17,581 bases of DNA from an uncultured Bacilli bacterium (GTDB lineage: Bacteria > Bacillota_I > Bacilli_A > RF39 > UBA660): positions 1 through 17,581 of the forward strand of contig CALVVP010000019.1 in NCBI GenBank assembly GCA_944363895.1, given 5' to 3'. The notes under the pieces were generated by a model that had not been told where the DNA came from, searched no databases, and saw only the letters and a list, made by a program, of their open reading frames with translations. Positions within the stretch are counted from its first letter, which is position 1. Each line of letters begins with the position of its first letter. Shown one piece after another: positions 1 through 5,882 of the stretch. The position numbers and the translations under genes were made by a program.

Positions 1-14
1 GTAGTAAAAACTAC
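1..14 (-). terminator. possible terminator hairpin after the CotD-like gene (cut by window edge)
   Basis: GTAGT and ACTAC form a 5-bp inverted repeat with an AAAA loop, starting 2 bases after the CotD-like stop codon (17-19). On the minus strand any T-run would lie outside the window, so termination cannot be confirmed. On the plus strand only TTTT follows. Confidence 0.3.
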
Positions 15-16
15 TT

Positions 17-262
17 TTATCTGAACATACCGCAGCCACCACAATCATCATTGATGATTTGGGTTTCTTCTGTGCAAGTATATTTTGGAGTATAACTATG
101 AACATAATGAACGCGATTAATTGTATGAGTATTTATAGGACAAATATGTGGCACTTCACAATAAAAATCCTTTTCAACACAATTATTAATCATAGGTTCA
201 TAAATTGGTTGCATAGGTTGTGGCATAAAACCTTTATTACAACAACATCTTTTATTAAACAT
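17..262 (-). CDS. CotD-like spore coat protein candidate (81 aa)
   Basis: Small Cys/His/Pro/Thr-rich protein with no membrane segment or enzymatic motif. It starts with a Cys-Cys-Cys run (residues 6-8). Its middle (about 35-65) has a HxCPxxTHTxNRVHYVHSY pattern, resembling the His- and Thr-rich core of Bacillus inner spore coat protein CotD (Spore-coat family) as I remember it. It ends in a Cys/Gly-rich tail (CGGCG). CotD proteins are mother-cell structural proteins laid on the forespore late in sporulation. The ATG is preceded by a good Shine-Dalgarno, AAGGGGG, 6 bases upstream. It is transcribed separately from the operon to its right, behind that operon's terminator, with its own possible sigma-K promoter. 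The family call rests on composition and pattern only; another small Cys-rich structural or metal-binding protein is possible. Confidence 0.6.
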   Translation of the reverse strand: MFNKRCCCNKGFMPQPMQPIYEPMINNCVEKDFYCEVPHICPINTHTINRVHYVHSYTPKYTCTEETQIINDDCGGCGMFR

Positions 263-283
263 TTTAATCCCCCTTACCTAGTT

Positions 284-310
284 TATAATATGAAGTAATA
301 AAATAGTTGT
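284..310 (-). promoter_or_regulatory. possible sigma-K-type promoter for the CotD-like gene
   Basis: On the minus strand CATATTATA (284-292) fits the sigma-K -10 pattern CATANNNTA. An AC dinucleotide (309-310) lies 16 bases upstream, the spacing expected for the sigma-K -35 element. The -10 ends about 20 bases before the start codon. The motif is short and A+T-rich, so chance matches are easy; the coat-like product downstream is what makes it credible. Confidence 0.4.
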
Positions 311-325
311 ATATGTTTTTGTACT

Positions 326-354
326 AAAAAATCATTGATTTTTTCAATGATTTT
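326..354 (-). terminator. rho-independent terminator of the dnaB-dnaI-GNAT-LOG unit
   Basis: A perfect 11-bp inverted repeat (arms 328-338 and 344-354, AAAATCATTGA type, 5-base loop) is followed on the minus strand by six T (326-331, partly inside the stem). It lies 16 bases beyond the LOG stop codon and insulates the CotD-like gene from read-through. Confidence 0.85.
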
Positions 355-370
355 GAATTAAATTATTTCT

Positions 371-910
371 TTAATCATTTTGTAAACTTACAAAATAATT
401 CAATATTTCATCTCTATTATCTGATACAAAATAACTATTTTTAATATAATCCATCGTAAAATTTTCTTCATATATTTTATTTAAAAATAATAATAAATAA
501 TCAAAAAATCCACAACAATTATAAATAATTATTGGTTTATCAAATTCATGACTCCTTTTACTTTCTAAAGCCATAAATAATTCATTAATTGTTCCCATAC
601 CACCAGGTAAAAATAAACAAACATCACTTTCCTCAATCAATTTATCAATTCGTTCACTTACATTTTTTGTAATTATTTCTTTAGTACATTTTAAAGTATT
701 AAAATCTTCTTTATATATATCTGGACATATTCCAATTATATTTTTGTTATTTTTTAATGTTTCATGATATGAAATTCCCATTAATCCACCATCATATGCT
801 CCAAAAACTAAATCATTATCTTTAAACAATTTTTCTAATAATATGGTACACTCAACTTTATACTTATCAGGTATTTCATTTTTTGAAGAACATCCTACAA
901 ATATTTTCAT
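371..910 (-). CDS. LOG family protein (putative nucleotide 5'-monophosphate phosphoribohydrolase)
   Basis: A 179-aa Rossmann-like protein of the LOG/lysine-decarboxylase-like family. Members characterised elsewhere cut the N-glycosidic bond of nucleoside monophosphates, classically cytokinin riboside 5'-monophosphate. Visible motifs are the opening MKIFVGCSS strand, YDGGLMGI (39-46, the GGxxGLMG-like element) and LPGGMGTINE (101-110), the diagnostic PGGxGTxxE phosphate/catalytic loop. The usual MxxRK helix motif is altered: VSERIDK (84-90) keeps an Arg but the next residue is Ile, so substrate preference may differ. Length is typical of short bacterial LOGs. It is the last gene of the dnaB unit. 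The gap to the GNAT gene is 9 bases, and its SD (GAGGGA) overlaps the GNAT TGA stop, suggesting coupling. The cellular substrate cannot be read from sequence. Confidence 0.85.
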   Translation of the reverse strand: MKIFVGCSSKNEIPDKYKVECTILLEKLFKDNDLVFGAYDGGLMGISYHETLKNNKNIIGICPDIYKEDFNTLKCTKEIITKNVSERIDKLIEESDVCLFLPGGMGTINELFMALESKRSHEFDKPIIIYNCCGFFDYLLLFLNKIYEENFTMDYIKNSYFVSDNRDEILNYFVSLQND

Positions 911-919
911 ATTATTCCC

Positions 920-1486
920 TCATATATTATAATTTTTATCTTTAAAATATTTTTGCTTAAAATCATCTTTTGTCATTATTACTTTATAATCGGTTATTGG
1001 CTTACCATTTTTATTCCACAAACCTTCTAATTTTGAATAATATTTAAAACCAATTTTTGCAATAGCTCTTTCACTTTTAAAATTTCCTTCACTATATCCA
1101 CATAAAACATTATCAAATCCTAAAGAAAACAAATATTCCATTACAGCTACACATGCTTCTTTTATATAACCATTGCCCCAAAAATCAGGATGGATGTTAA
1201 AAGAAATTTCAATACTATTTATTTCTTTTAATATTCTATCAGCAGTTATATTACCAATAGGTGTATTATCTTTCAAATAAATAATCCAATCTAATATGTC
1301 TTCGTTATAATCATTTTCTAAAACAAAATCATCTATTTTAGATAAATCTTGTTTAACAAATTCAAATTCACCATTAATATTTCTAAGTTTTGTAAAATCA
1401 TATTCATAAACTTGATAATAATCTTCTCTATTTCCTCTTTTTAGAAACAATCGCTGAGTTTCCAAAGAAATTGTCTTTAAAATCAT
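920..1486 (-). CDS. GNAT family N-acetyltransferase, RimJ/RimL-like
   Basis: A 188-aa single-domain acetyltransferase of the Acetyltransf_3 (RimJ/RimL) type, using acetyl-CoA. It opens with LETQRLFLKRGNREDYYQVY, typical of this subgroup (TxRLxLRxxxxxD). The core strands IGNITADR and IEISFNIHPDFWGNGYIKEA (99-112) carry the acetyl-CoA pyrophosphate loop WGNGYI, then a conserved helix (VMEYLFSLGF) and the NFKSERAIAKIGF segment (135-147) that ends most members. The target (ribosomal protein N-terminus, other protein or small molecule) cannot be told. The ATG follows the dnaI stop by 3 bases, with SD GAGGAG (1494-1499) inside the end of dnaI. It is therefore co-transcribed with dnaB and dnaI, an uncommon partner for replication genes. 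It stops with TGA. Confidence 0.88.
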   Translation of the reverse strand: MILKTISLETQRLFLKRGNREDYYQVYEYDFTKLRNINGEFEFVKQDLSKIDDFVLENDYNEDILDWIIYLKDNTPIGNITADRILKEINSIEISFNIHPDFWGNGYIKEACVAVMEYLFSLGFDNVLCGYSEGNFKSERAIAKIGFKYYSKLEGLWNKNGKPITDYKVIMTKDDFKQKYFKDKNYNI

Positions 1487-1489
1487 AAA

Positions 1490-2380
1490 TTAACTCCTCA
1501 TATTTTTACTAATCATTTCTTTTTCTTCAGTTAAATATTTTATTCGTTCAATAATTCTTTTAGCTTTAACTAGTTCGACGCCATCTTTAGTTTGCGCTAA
1601 ATGTTGTTCTAAGTTATCAATTGACAAATTAGAAGTAATAAAAATAGGTAAATTATTATCCATTCGATGTTGTAAAATTGAACATAATATTTCGTCTCTT
1701 GACCAAGAAGATACGGCTTCAGCTCCTAAATCATCAATTAATAATAATGGTACATTTTTAATATATTCCATTTTTGGTTCATAATCATCGTTAAAAGAAG
1801 ATTTTAAATCTCTTAAAAATTCTGGCCAAAAGATAATCGCACTTTTGATATTTTTTTTAGCTAATTCATTAAATGTTGCAACAATTAAATAAGTTTTCCC
1901 ACAGCCAAAATTACCAGTTAAATATAATCCTTTACCAGTCGGGTTGTTAATAAAATTATTTAACCACAAAATCGTTTCTTTACGGCTAACTAATCTTTTA
2001 TCGACTTTATCCCAACTAGCTTCCATATAACTTTGAGGTAAATTATAATATTTAACATTCTTTAAAAAACTATACTTTTTATCTTGGCTTAACTTATACT
2101 TACAAGGTTTATAATGGAATTGGATTATATTATTAACTATTTTCGGTAAATAAGCATAGCCCAATAATTTATTTTGACATTCACTTAAACCAGGGCAATT
2201 AAGACAGTGATGGTATTCAATTGCACATTCTTCTAAAGTTGAAGTATATTTCATTAATATATCATCATCGATTTTTAATTTAGAAATAAATTCTTTAAAA
2301 TCTTTATTTTTTAAAGCTTCATTATATGAATCTTGTAATTTTTTTTGATCATATTCAATTACATCACTTATTTTAATCAT
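1490..2380 (-). CDS. dnaI: DnaI, primosomal helicase loader (AAA+ ATPase)
   Basis: A 296-aa loader that places the replicative helicase (DnaC in Bacillus naming) on DNA with DnaB and DnaD. The N-terminal helicase-binding domain carries a Cys/His cluster (C52, H57, C59, C62, C68, C93) consistent with its zinc site. The AAA+ domain follows: Walker A GNFGCGKT (156-163), Walker B LLLIDDLGAE (212-221), sensor-1-like ITSNLS (248-253) and a basic RIIERI (275-280) that could hold the arginine finger. Its ATG overlaps the dnaB stop as ATGA, so translation is probably coupled. Length and domain order are as in Bacillus DnaI (about 311 aa). Confidence 0.95.
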   Translation of the reverse strand: MIKISDVIEYDQKKLQDSYNEALKNKDFKEFISKLKIDDDILMKYTSTLEECAIEYHHCLNCPGLSECQNKLLGYAYLPKIVNNIIQFHYKPCKYKLSQDKKYSFLKNVKYYNLPQSYMEASWDKVDKRLVSRKETILWLNNFINNPTGKGLYLTGNFGCGKTYLIVATFNELAKKNIKSAIIFWPEFLRDLKSSFNDDYEPKMEYIKNVPLLLIDDLGAEAVSSWSRDEILCSILQHRMDNNLPIFITSNLSIDNLEQHLAQTKDGVELVKAKRIIERIKYLTEEKEMISKNMRS

Positions 2381-3633
2381 CTTCCTAACTCCTTTTCAAA
2401 AGCTTCTAATTCTTCATCTGATAACATATCACTTTCAATATCTTGATTAAACCAACTAGGAACAGCTTCAACTTTTTTACTAGTTTTGGGATTTTTCTTA
2501 CCATATTCAGCTTTAGCAAAATCAATCGCATCACTAACTGTTTCAATTTTACTTCGCTTCCACTGAACAGCAATCTGTTCGACAAATTTACGAACTAATT
2601 TATTGTTATTAATTTTTAAAACATAGTCAAGTAAAACATTGACAACACCGGGATTTAATTTTTGTTCGATCATCAAATATTCGATTATTTCCATATCCTT
2701 TTCTGTTGGTTTAGATTCTTGTTTTAAAGATAAAAACTCATAAGGGCTGGTCGTTTCAAACTGATTAATTAATTTTGATCTTTTAGTATTATTAACTTGG
2801 TCTTGTCTTAAATATAAAGGTTGATTCTGATAAACTATTTTAGGTATTTTTCCTTTATGTTCAAATTTATAAAAACTCCGACAGTTTTCTTTTAATAAAT
2901 TTATATCGATTTTACGGTCGATTAAACTATTTTTTATTATTTCACTGATTGCTTCATTTTCTAAATTATAGATAAAAGCTAATTCATAAATCAATTCTTT
3001 AGTATCTTTAGAAATGCTTCTGATATTTAATAATTCTTCGGGAATCAAACTTAAAACTTCATTAAAATTGATACTTGGTTCAAAGGATAATCCTAAATGT
3101 TTGGCTCTTTTAATATTGTTATTTTCTAACTTTTCGGTACTAACAAAATTATATACATCTTTAAAAGAACAAGAAATATCTTGATAACCTTTTAAATCAA
3201 CTTTAGGCAAGGAAAAAGAATCAACAATGCGTTTATATTCTTTTTTACTTAAATTATTATATAAAGCGGTATCTAAAATAGGGTTGTTAAAAAAGTCATA
3301 AGCGGATAAAGGTCCATATAATTCATAAATATAACTATTGACCTCGCCTTTTTTTAAATAAGTTTTAATTAAACCAATAGCTTCTAGCTTATCTTTAGCC
3401 TCTTTTATATCATCTAATTTTAGTTGCATACTGATAGCTAAATCATTATGGGTGTTACCTAAAGAGTTAAATTTATTGCGATCTAAAAAACTCCATAAAG
3501 TCAAATATAAACTAACCGCAATGCTGCCAACAATCGGCTGATATAAAAGGGTTAATGTCAAACGGTCTTGCGTATTTAAAATAGTTTTATTAATAACGAC
3601 AAAGTTATCTAAAGGTAATAATGCATTAACCAA
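2377..3633 (-). CDS. dnaB: DnaB, replication initiation and membrane attachment protein
   Basis: A 418-aa primosomal protein of the Bacillus DnaB/DnaD type, not the helicase. It acts with DnaD and DnaI in loading the helicase at oriC and at restarted forks. The N-terminal region (1-110) has the winged-helix DDBH1 pattern with LLYQPIVGSIAVSLYLTLWSFL, close to the Bacillus sequence I recall. The C-terminal DnaB_2/DDBH2 domain (about 295-385) contains FVEQIAVQW, a form of the YxxxIxxxW signature, and the tail is acidic. The start is TTG at 3631-3633: it matches the family N-terminus and has a GGTGGTG SD-like sequence 6-7 bases upstream, with no better in-frame ATG. It is slightly shorter than Bacillus DnaB (about 472 aa), mostly in the linkers. 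First gene of dnaB-dnaI-GNAT-LOG. Confidence 0.93.
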   Translation of the reverse strand: MVNALLPLDNFVVINKTILNTQDRLTLTLLYQPIVGSIAVSLYLTLWSFLDRNKFNSLGNTHNDLAISMQLKLDDIKEAKDKLEAIGLIKTYLKKGEVNSYIYELYGPLSAYDFFNNPILDTALYNNLSKKEYKRIVDSFSLPKVDLKGYQDISCSFKDVYNFVSTEKLENNNIKRAKHLGLSFEPSINFNEVLSLIPEELLNIRSISKDTKELIYELAFIYNLENEAISEIIKNSLIDRKIDINLLKENCRSFYKFEHKGKIPKIVYQNQPLYLRQDQVNNTKRSKLINQFETTSPYEFLSLKQESKPTEKDMEIIEYLMIEQKLNPGVVNVLLDYVLKINNNKLVRKFVEQIAVQWKRSKIETVSDAIDFAKAEYGKKNPKTSKKVEAVPSWFNQDIESDMLSDEELEAFEKELGR

Positions 3634-3665
3634 GTTATCACCACCATTTCATAATATATGATAAC
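3634..3665 (-). promoter_or_regulatory. inverted repeat in the dnaB leader enclosing the RBS
   Basis: GTTATCA (3634-3640) and TGATAAC (3659-3665) are perfect 7-base inverted copies separated by 18 bases. On the minus strand the 3' arm directly abuts the TTG start of dnaB, and the GGTGG ribosome-binding sequence lies in the loop, so an mRNA hairpin could limit initiation. A possible promoter, TTGTTT (3675-3680) and TATATT 16 bases on, would start transcription inside or near this element. The promoter is weak and the function is inferred. Confidence 0.4.
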
Positions 3666-3678
3666 ACATTTATTAAAC

Positions 3679-3703
3679 AAAAAAAAGAATTATTTCATTC
3701 TTT
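3679..3703 (-). terminator. terminator of the minus-strand XRE gene
   Basis: AAAGAAT (3684-3690) and ATTCTTT (3697-3703) make a 7-bp stem with a 6-base loop, followed on the minus strand by eight T (3679-3686). The 5' arm overlaps the last codons of the XRE gene and the stop codon lies in the loop region. It separates the XRE gene from dnaB, which therefore should have its own promoter. Confidence 0.6.
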
Positions 3704-3899
3704 CTTTAAAATAATCATAAAACAACTTATCAGGTTTGGTTTTTAAAACATCAGCTATTTTAATTGCCATTTTATATGATAAAGTTCTTCTGTCGTTTTC
3801 TAGTTGTGAATAAAAAGGTTTGCTTATTTTTAACATTTCCGCCATATTAGTAGTGGTATAACCTTTTTTTTGTCTTGCTTGCTTTAATTTCAAATTCAT
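3690..3899 (-). CDS. small XRE-family HTH regulator (69 aa)
   Basis: A single Cro/C1-type helix-turn-helix domain filling the whole protein. LKQARQKKGYTTTNMAEMLKISKPFYSQLENDRRTLSYKMAIKIADVL has the expected layout: helix 1 LKQARQ, the turn through MAEMLKIS, the recognition helix KPFYSQLENDRR, and a helix ending in IADVL. No sensor domain is present. The ATG has a strong AAGGAG (3906-3911) 6 bases upstream. It is transcribed away from a second XRE gene (start 4009), with a 19-bp inverted repeat in the 109-base gap. That layout is typical of repressor pairs from phages, integrative elements or toxin-antitoxin loci. No phage genes are nearby, so what it controls beyond this gap is unknown. Confidence 0.88.
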   Translation of the reverse strand: MNLKLKQARQKKGYTTTNMAEMLKISKPFYSQLENDRRTLSYKMAIKIADVLKTKPDKLFYDYFKERMK

Positions 3900-3918
3900 A
3901 CTACAACTCCTTGTTTCA

Positions 3919-3924
3919 ATTATA
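3919..3924 (-). promoter_or_regulatory. -10 box for the minus-strand XRE gene
   Basis: Perfect TATAAT on the minus strand, 20 bases before the start codon. No good -35 lies at 16-18 bases (TACACT at 17). The inverted repeat 3931-3949 covers the spacer and -35 position, so the bound protein would be expected to block this promoter. Confidence 0.6.
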
Positions 3925-3930
3925 TCACAA

Positions 3931-3949
3931 AGTGCACCATTAGTGTACT
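3931..3949. promoter_or_regulatory. 19-bp inverted repeat, candidate operator between divergent XRE genes
   Basis: AGTGCAC and GTGTACT are separated by CATTA. The arms are inverted copies except for one base. Centred at 3940, the repeat overlaps the -35 region of the minus-strand XRE gene and lies just upstream of the -35 region of the plus-strand XRE gene. Size and symmetry fit a dimeric XRE repressor site. Confidence 0.6.
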
Positions 3950-3975
3950 GTAAATTGCTTTAAATTATGAGAAAA

Positions 3976-3981
3976 TATAAT
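3976..3981 (+). promoter_or_regulatory. -10 box for the plus-strand XRE gene
   Basis: TATAAT lies 27 bases before the GTG start. The nearest -35-like sequence, TTGCTT (3955-3960), is only 15 bases upstream, so the promoter may be weak or need help from a protein bound at the adjoining inverted repeat. Confidence 0.5.
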
Positions 3982-4008
3982 TGGTAATTTTTACCAAGAG
4001 GTGATTTC

Positions 4009-4248
4009 GTGGAAGTATCAAATGATTACACAACTTTAATTAAAAATATAAAATACTATCGAACCAAGGCAAATTTGACACAAGAGCAATTAGCAGAAAA
4101 AGCTGATCTAAGTACTTCATATATAAAACAAATTGAATCAGGTAAAGAATTTAAAAATATTACATTCATTACCTTTAGTAAAATTGCCAAAGCATTAGAT
4201 ATTAATGTTAATCAATTATTTGAAGAAATAGAAGAAGTTTTAAATTAA
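4009..4248 (+). CDS. small XRE-family HTH regulator (79 aa), divergent partner
   Basis: One Cro/C1-type HTH domain: LIKNIKYYRTKANLTQEQLAEKADLSTSYIKQIESGKEF, with the classic LTQEQLAEKADLS turn and IKQIESG recognition helix, then FSKIAKALDINVNQLFEE. It is far closer to the HTH_3 consensus than its divergent neighbour. The GTG start at 4009-4011 is chosen because AGAGGTGAT (3997-4005) is a strong SD just upstream and no ATG fits. Its last 9 bases overlap the 3' end of ylxM on the other strand, and its likely terminator lies inside ylxM. A DNA-binding regulator acting on the shared gap is the simplest reading; its targets are unknown. Confidence 0.9.
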   Translation: MEVSNDYTTLIKNIKYYRTKANLTQEQLAEKADLSTSYIKQIESGKEFKNITFITFSKIAKALDINVNQLFEEIEEVLN

Positions 4249-4530
4249 TTCTATAATTTTGTTCTTTATATCATCATCTAAATCAGCGATGATATTTTTT
4301 ATTTTATTATTTTTTTCATATAATTTTAATTTTTCTTCATAATATAATAATTTTTCTACAATTTCTTTTAAAGATTTATGTATCGCATTACGACTAATAT
4401 GATAGTTCTCACTAATTTCGCTTAATGTCAAATTATCAAAATAATAATCTTTAAAATAATTTCTTTGTTTATCAGTTAATAATTCGCCATAATAATCATA
4501 TAAAATATTTAATAAAACTTGGTTATCCAT
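4240..4530 (-). CDS. ylxM: YlxM, putative SRP-associated HTH protein (UPF0122)
   Basis: A 96-aa all-helical protein of the YlxM/p13 family. Members are encoded with ftsY and ffh and are thought to modulate the signal recognition particle. ILYDYYGELLTDKQRNYFKDYYFDNLTLSEISENYHISRNAIHKSL has the sigma-70 region-4-like helix-turn-helix typical of the family, followed by a charged helix (EKLLYYEEKLKLYEK). I place the start at the ATG at 4528-4530, 1 base after the preceding stop, as coupled translation. A TTG 9 bases upstream (4537-4539) is possible, but neither has a clear SD. In Bacillus the order is ftsY-ylxM-ffh; here ffh does not follow. The 3' end overlaps the XRE gene on the opposite strand. 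Confidence 0.9.
   Translation of the reverse strand: MDNQVLLNILYDYYGELLTDKQRNYFKDYYFDNLTLSEISENYHISRNAIHKSLKEIVEKLLYYEEKLKLYEKNNKIKNIIADLDDDIKNKIIELI
4268..4300 (+). terminator. terminator of the plus-strand XRE gene, inside ylxM
   Basis: ATATCATC (4268-4275) and GATGATAT (4288-4295) form an 8-bp stem with a 12-base loop, followed on the plus strand by a T-rich run (4295-4300, then ATTTTATT). It lies 20 bases past the XRE stop and within the C-terminal codons of ylxM on the other strand. Confidence 0.6.
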
Positions 4531-4531
4531 T

Positions 4532-4786
4532 TTACACAAATAAAGCCGAACAAATAATGACGATTCCTAAACCGATATAAATCGGAGTCATATATTTTCT
4601 TTTATAAATTCGATGATTATTAAATCCGATAACAAACATTAAAATGCCAATTAAAATTTGACTAATTATAAATAAATCTCTTTCAAAAAGGCTAGCGACA
4701 CCAAAAGCGATTAAAAAAATGGCTAAAGCTATTTGTAATAGCATGGTAATTTGTTCAATTGTATCAATATCTAATTTATTCTTCAT
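4532..4786 (-). CDS. small three-helix membrane protein, unknown function
   Basis: An 84-aa protein made almost wholly of three hydrophobic segments: about 13-34 (ITMLLQIALAIFLIAFGVAS), 38-56 (LFIISQILIGILMFVIGF) and 67-84 (YIGLGIVIICSALFV). A short basic loop NNHRIYKRKY separates the last two. The start is set at the ATG at 4784-4786, because GGAGGG lies 3-4 bases beyond it; a longer reading frame exists upstream but only runs through the end of ftsY. The gene overlaps ftsY by 11 bases and stops 1 base before ylxM, so it is translated as part of that operon. It resembles small DUF3953-type membrane proteins in size and layout, but this is only an impression. Its place between two SRP-pathway genes suggests, without proof, a link to membrane protein insertion. 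Confidence 0.8.
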   Translation of the reverse strand: MKNKLDIDTIEQITMLLQIALAIFLIAFGVASLFERDLFIISQILIGILMFVIGFNNHRIYKRKYMTPIYIGLGIVIICSALFV

Positions 4787-5753
4787 GATTCCCTCCAAAT
4801 AATCCATAAATATATTTTTCAATATCAAAAACTCTTAAATCTTCTTCTTTTTCTCCTAAACCGATAAATTTAACTGGTATTCCCACTTTTTCTTTAATTG
4901 CTAAAACTATTCCTCCTTTAGCAGTTCCATCTAATTTGGTTAAAATAATACCGGTGATATTAGTTATTTCTTTAAAACTTTTAGCTTGACTAATCCCATT
5001 TTGACCAGTTGTGGCATCGATTACTAATAATGTTTCATGTGGAGCATTAGGCACTAATTTACCAATTACTTTATTTATTTTATCTAACTCATTCATTAAA
5101 TTAACTTTATTTTGTAAACGGCCAGCTGTATCAATTAAAACAACATCATAATTTTCTTCTTTAGCTTTAGTTAAGCCATCATAAATGACACTAGAAGCAT
5201 CGTTAGTTTCTTTTGACACAACATCACATCCGACTCTATTTCCCCATTCATTTATTTGTTCAATGGCCCCTGCTCTAAATGTATCGCCAGCAATTAATAA
5301 AACTTTTTTCCCTTGATTTTTTAAACGATAGGCAATTTTACCTATACTAGTTGTTTTACCTACCCCATTAACACCAACAAATAAAATAACTGTTGGATTA
5401 GTTTCTTGATAATTTATTTTATTAACGATAATATCATTATTAACATAAATGATAAACATTTCATCGATAATAATATCCATTAAATCTTTAGAATCAACGA
5501 TATTTTCTGATTTAACTCTTTTTTTTAATTTATCGATAAATTGCATAACCGTATCGACACCAATATCAGCCATAATAAATATTTCTTCTAATTCTTCAAA
5601 GTACTCGTTACTAACCTTTTTATATTTATTATTTAAGATATTTATTTTATTAACAAATTCTTTACTGGTTTTTTGTAATCCCTCTTCATAAGCAGCTAAT
5701 TCTTTTTTATTGGAATTACTAAATATTTGTTTAAACTTATCAAATAGTCCCAT
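4776..5753 (-). CDS. ftsY: FtsY, signal recognition particle receptor
   Basis: A 325-aa SRP GTPase that docks the SRP-ribosome complex at the membrane. The N domain (about 25-115) is followed by the G domain: G1 GVNGVGKTT (127-135), DTFRAGA (157-163), G3 DTAGR (208-212), G4 TKLDG (272-276) and the closing GLGE (298-301). The acidic A domain of proteobacterial FtsY is absent. Instead MGLFDKFKQIF at the extreme N-terminus could form the short amphipathic membrane-targeting helix usual in Gram-positive FtsY. The ATG has AAAGGTG (5761-5767) 7 bases upstream and a good promoter. First gene of the ftsY - membrane protein - ylxM unit. Confidence 0.97.
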   Translation of the reverse strand: MGLFDKFKQIFSNSNKKELAAYEEGLQKTSKEFVNKINILNNKYKKVSNEYFEELEEIFIMADIGVDTVMQFIDKLKKRVKSENIVDSKDLMDIIIDEMFIIYVNNDIIVNKINYQETNPTVILFVGVNGVGKTTSIGKIAYRLKNQGKKVLLIAGDTFRAGAIEQINEWGNRVGCDVVSKETNDASSVIYDGLTKAKEENYDVVLIDTAGRLQNKVNLMNELDKINKVIGKLVPNAPHETLLVIDATTGQNGISQAKSFKEITNITGIILTKLDGTAKGGIVLAIKEKVGIPVKFIGLGEKEEDLRVFDIEKYIYGLFGGNHEE

Positions 5754-5771
5754 AAATATTCACCTTTAATA

Positions 5772-5800
5772 ATTATAACAAAAAAAAATCCTTATGTCTA
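5772..5800 (-). promoter_or_regulatory. ftsY promoter
   Basis: On the minus strand TAGACA (5795-5800) and TATAAT (5772-5777) are 17 bases apart, one mismatch from the sigma-A consensus. It points away from the rnjA promoter; the two -35 boxes are separated by only 16 bases. Confidence 0.75.
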
Positions 5801-5816
5801 ACAATTCATAATTACT

Positions 5817-5845
5817 TTGACAAATAAATATAAACAATGTATAAT
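5817..5845 (+). promoter_or_regulatory. rnjA promoter (consensus sigma-A)
   Basis: TTGACA (5817-5822) and TATAAT (5840-5845) with a 17-base spacer match the vegetative consensus exactly. The predicted start gives a leader of about 30 bases. AAGGAGGT (5871-5878) precedes the ATG by 4 bases. This predicts strong constitutive expression. Confidence 0.9.
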
Positions 5846-5882
5846 TATATCGTCATAATTCTTAAAAAGAAAGGAGGTAAAA

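Noticed and set aside
59..298. Plus-strand reading frame opposite the CotD-like gene
   Set aside because: No SD, low-complexity hydrophobic translation, and fully opposite a gene with a good RBS and recognisable composition.
3635..3643. DnaA-box-like TTATCACCA before dnaB
   Set aside because: It differs from TTATCCACA at two central positions and is single; it is better explained as part of the inverted repeat.
3690..4248. Toxin-antitoxin pair made of the two XRE genes
   Set aside because: Both are DNA-binding proteins of the same fold and neither shows a toxin domain; a regulatory pair fits better.
4532..4828. Longer start for the small membrane protein (98 aa)
   Set aside because: The extra residues are read from the end of ftsY, while an ideal GGAGGG precedes the internal ATG at 4784-4786.
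5449..5691. Plus-strand frame inside ftsY
   Set aside because: Ser/Ile-rich shadow of the conserved ftsY frame, with no RBS.
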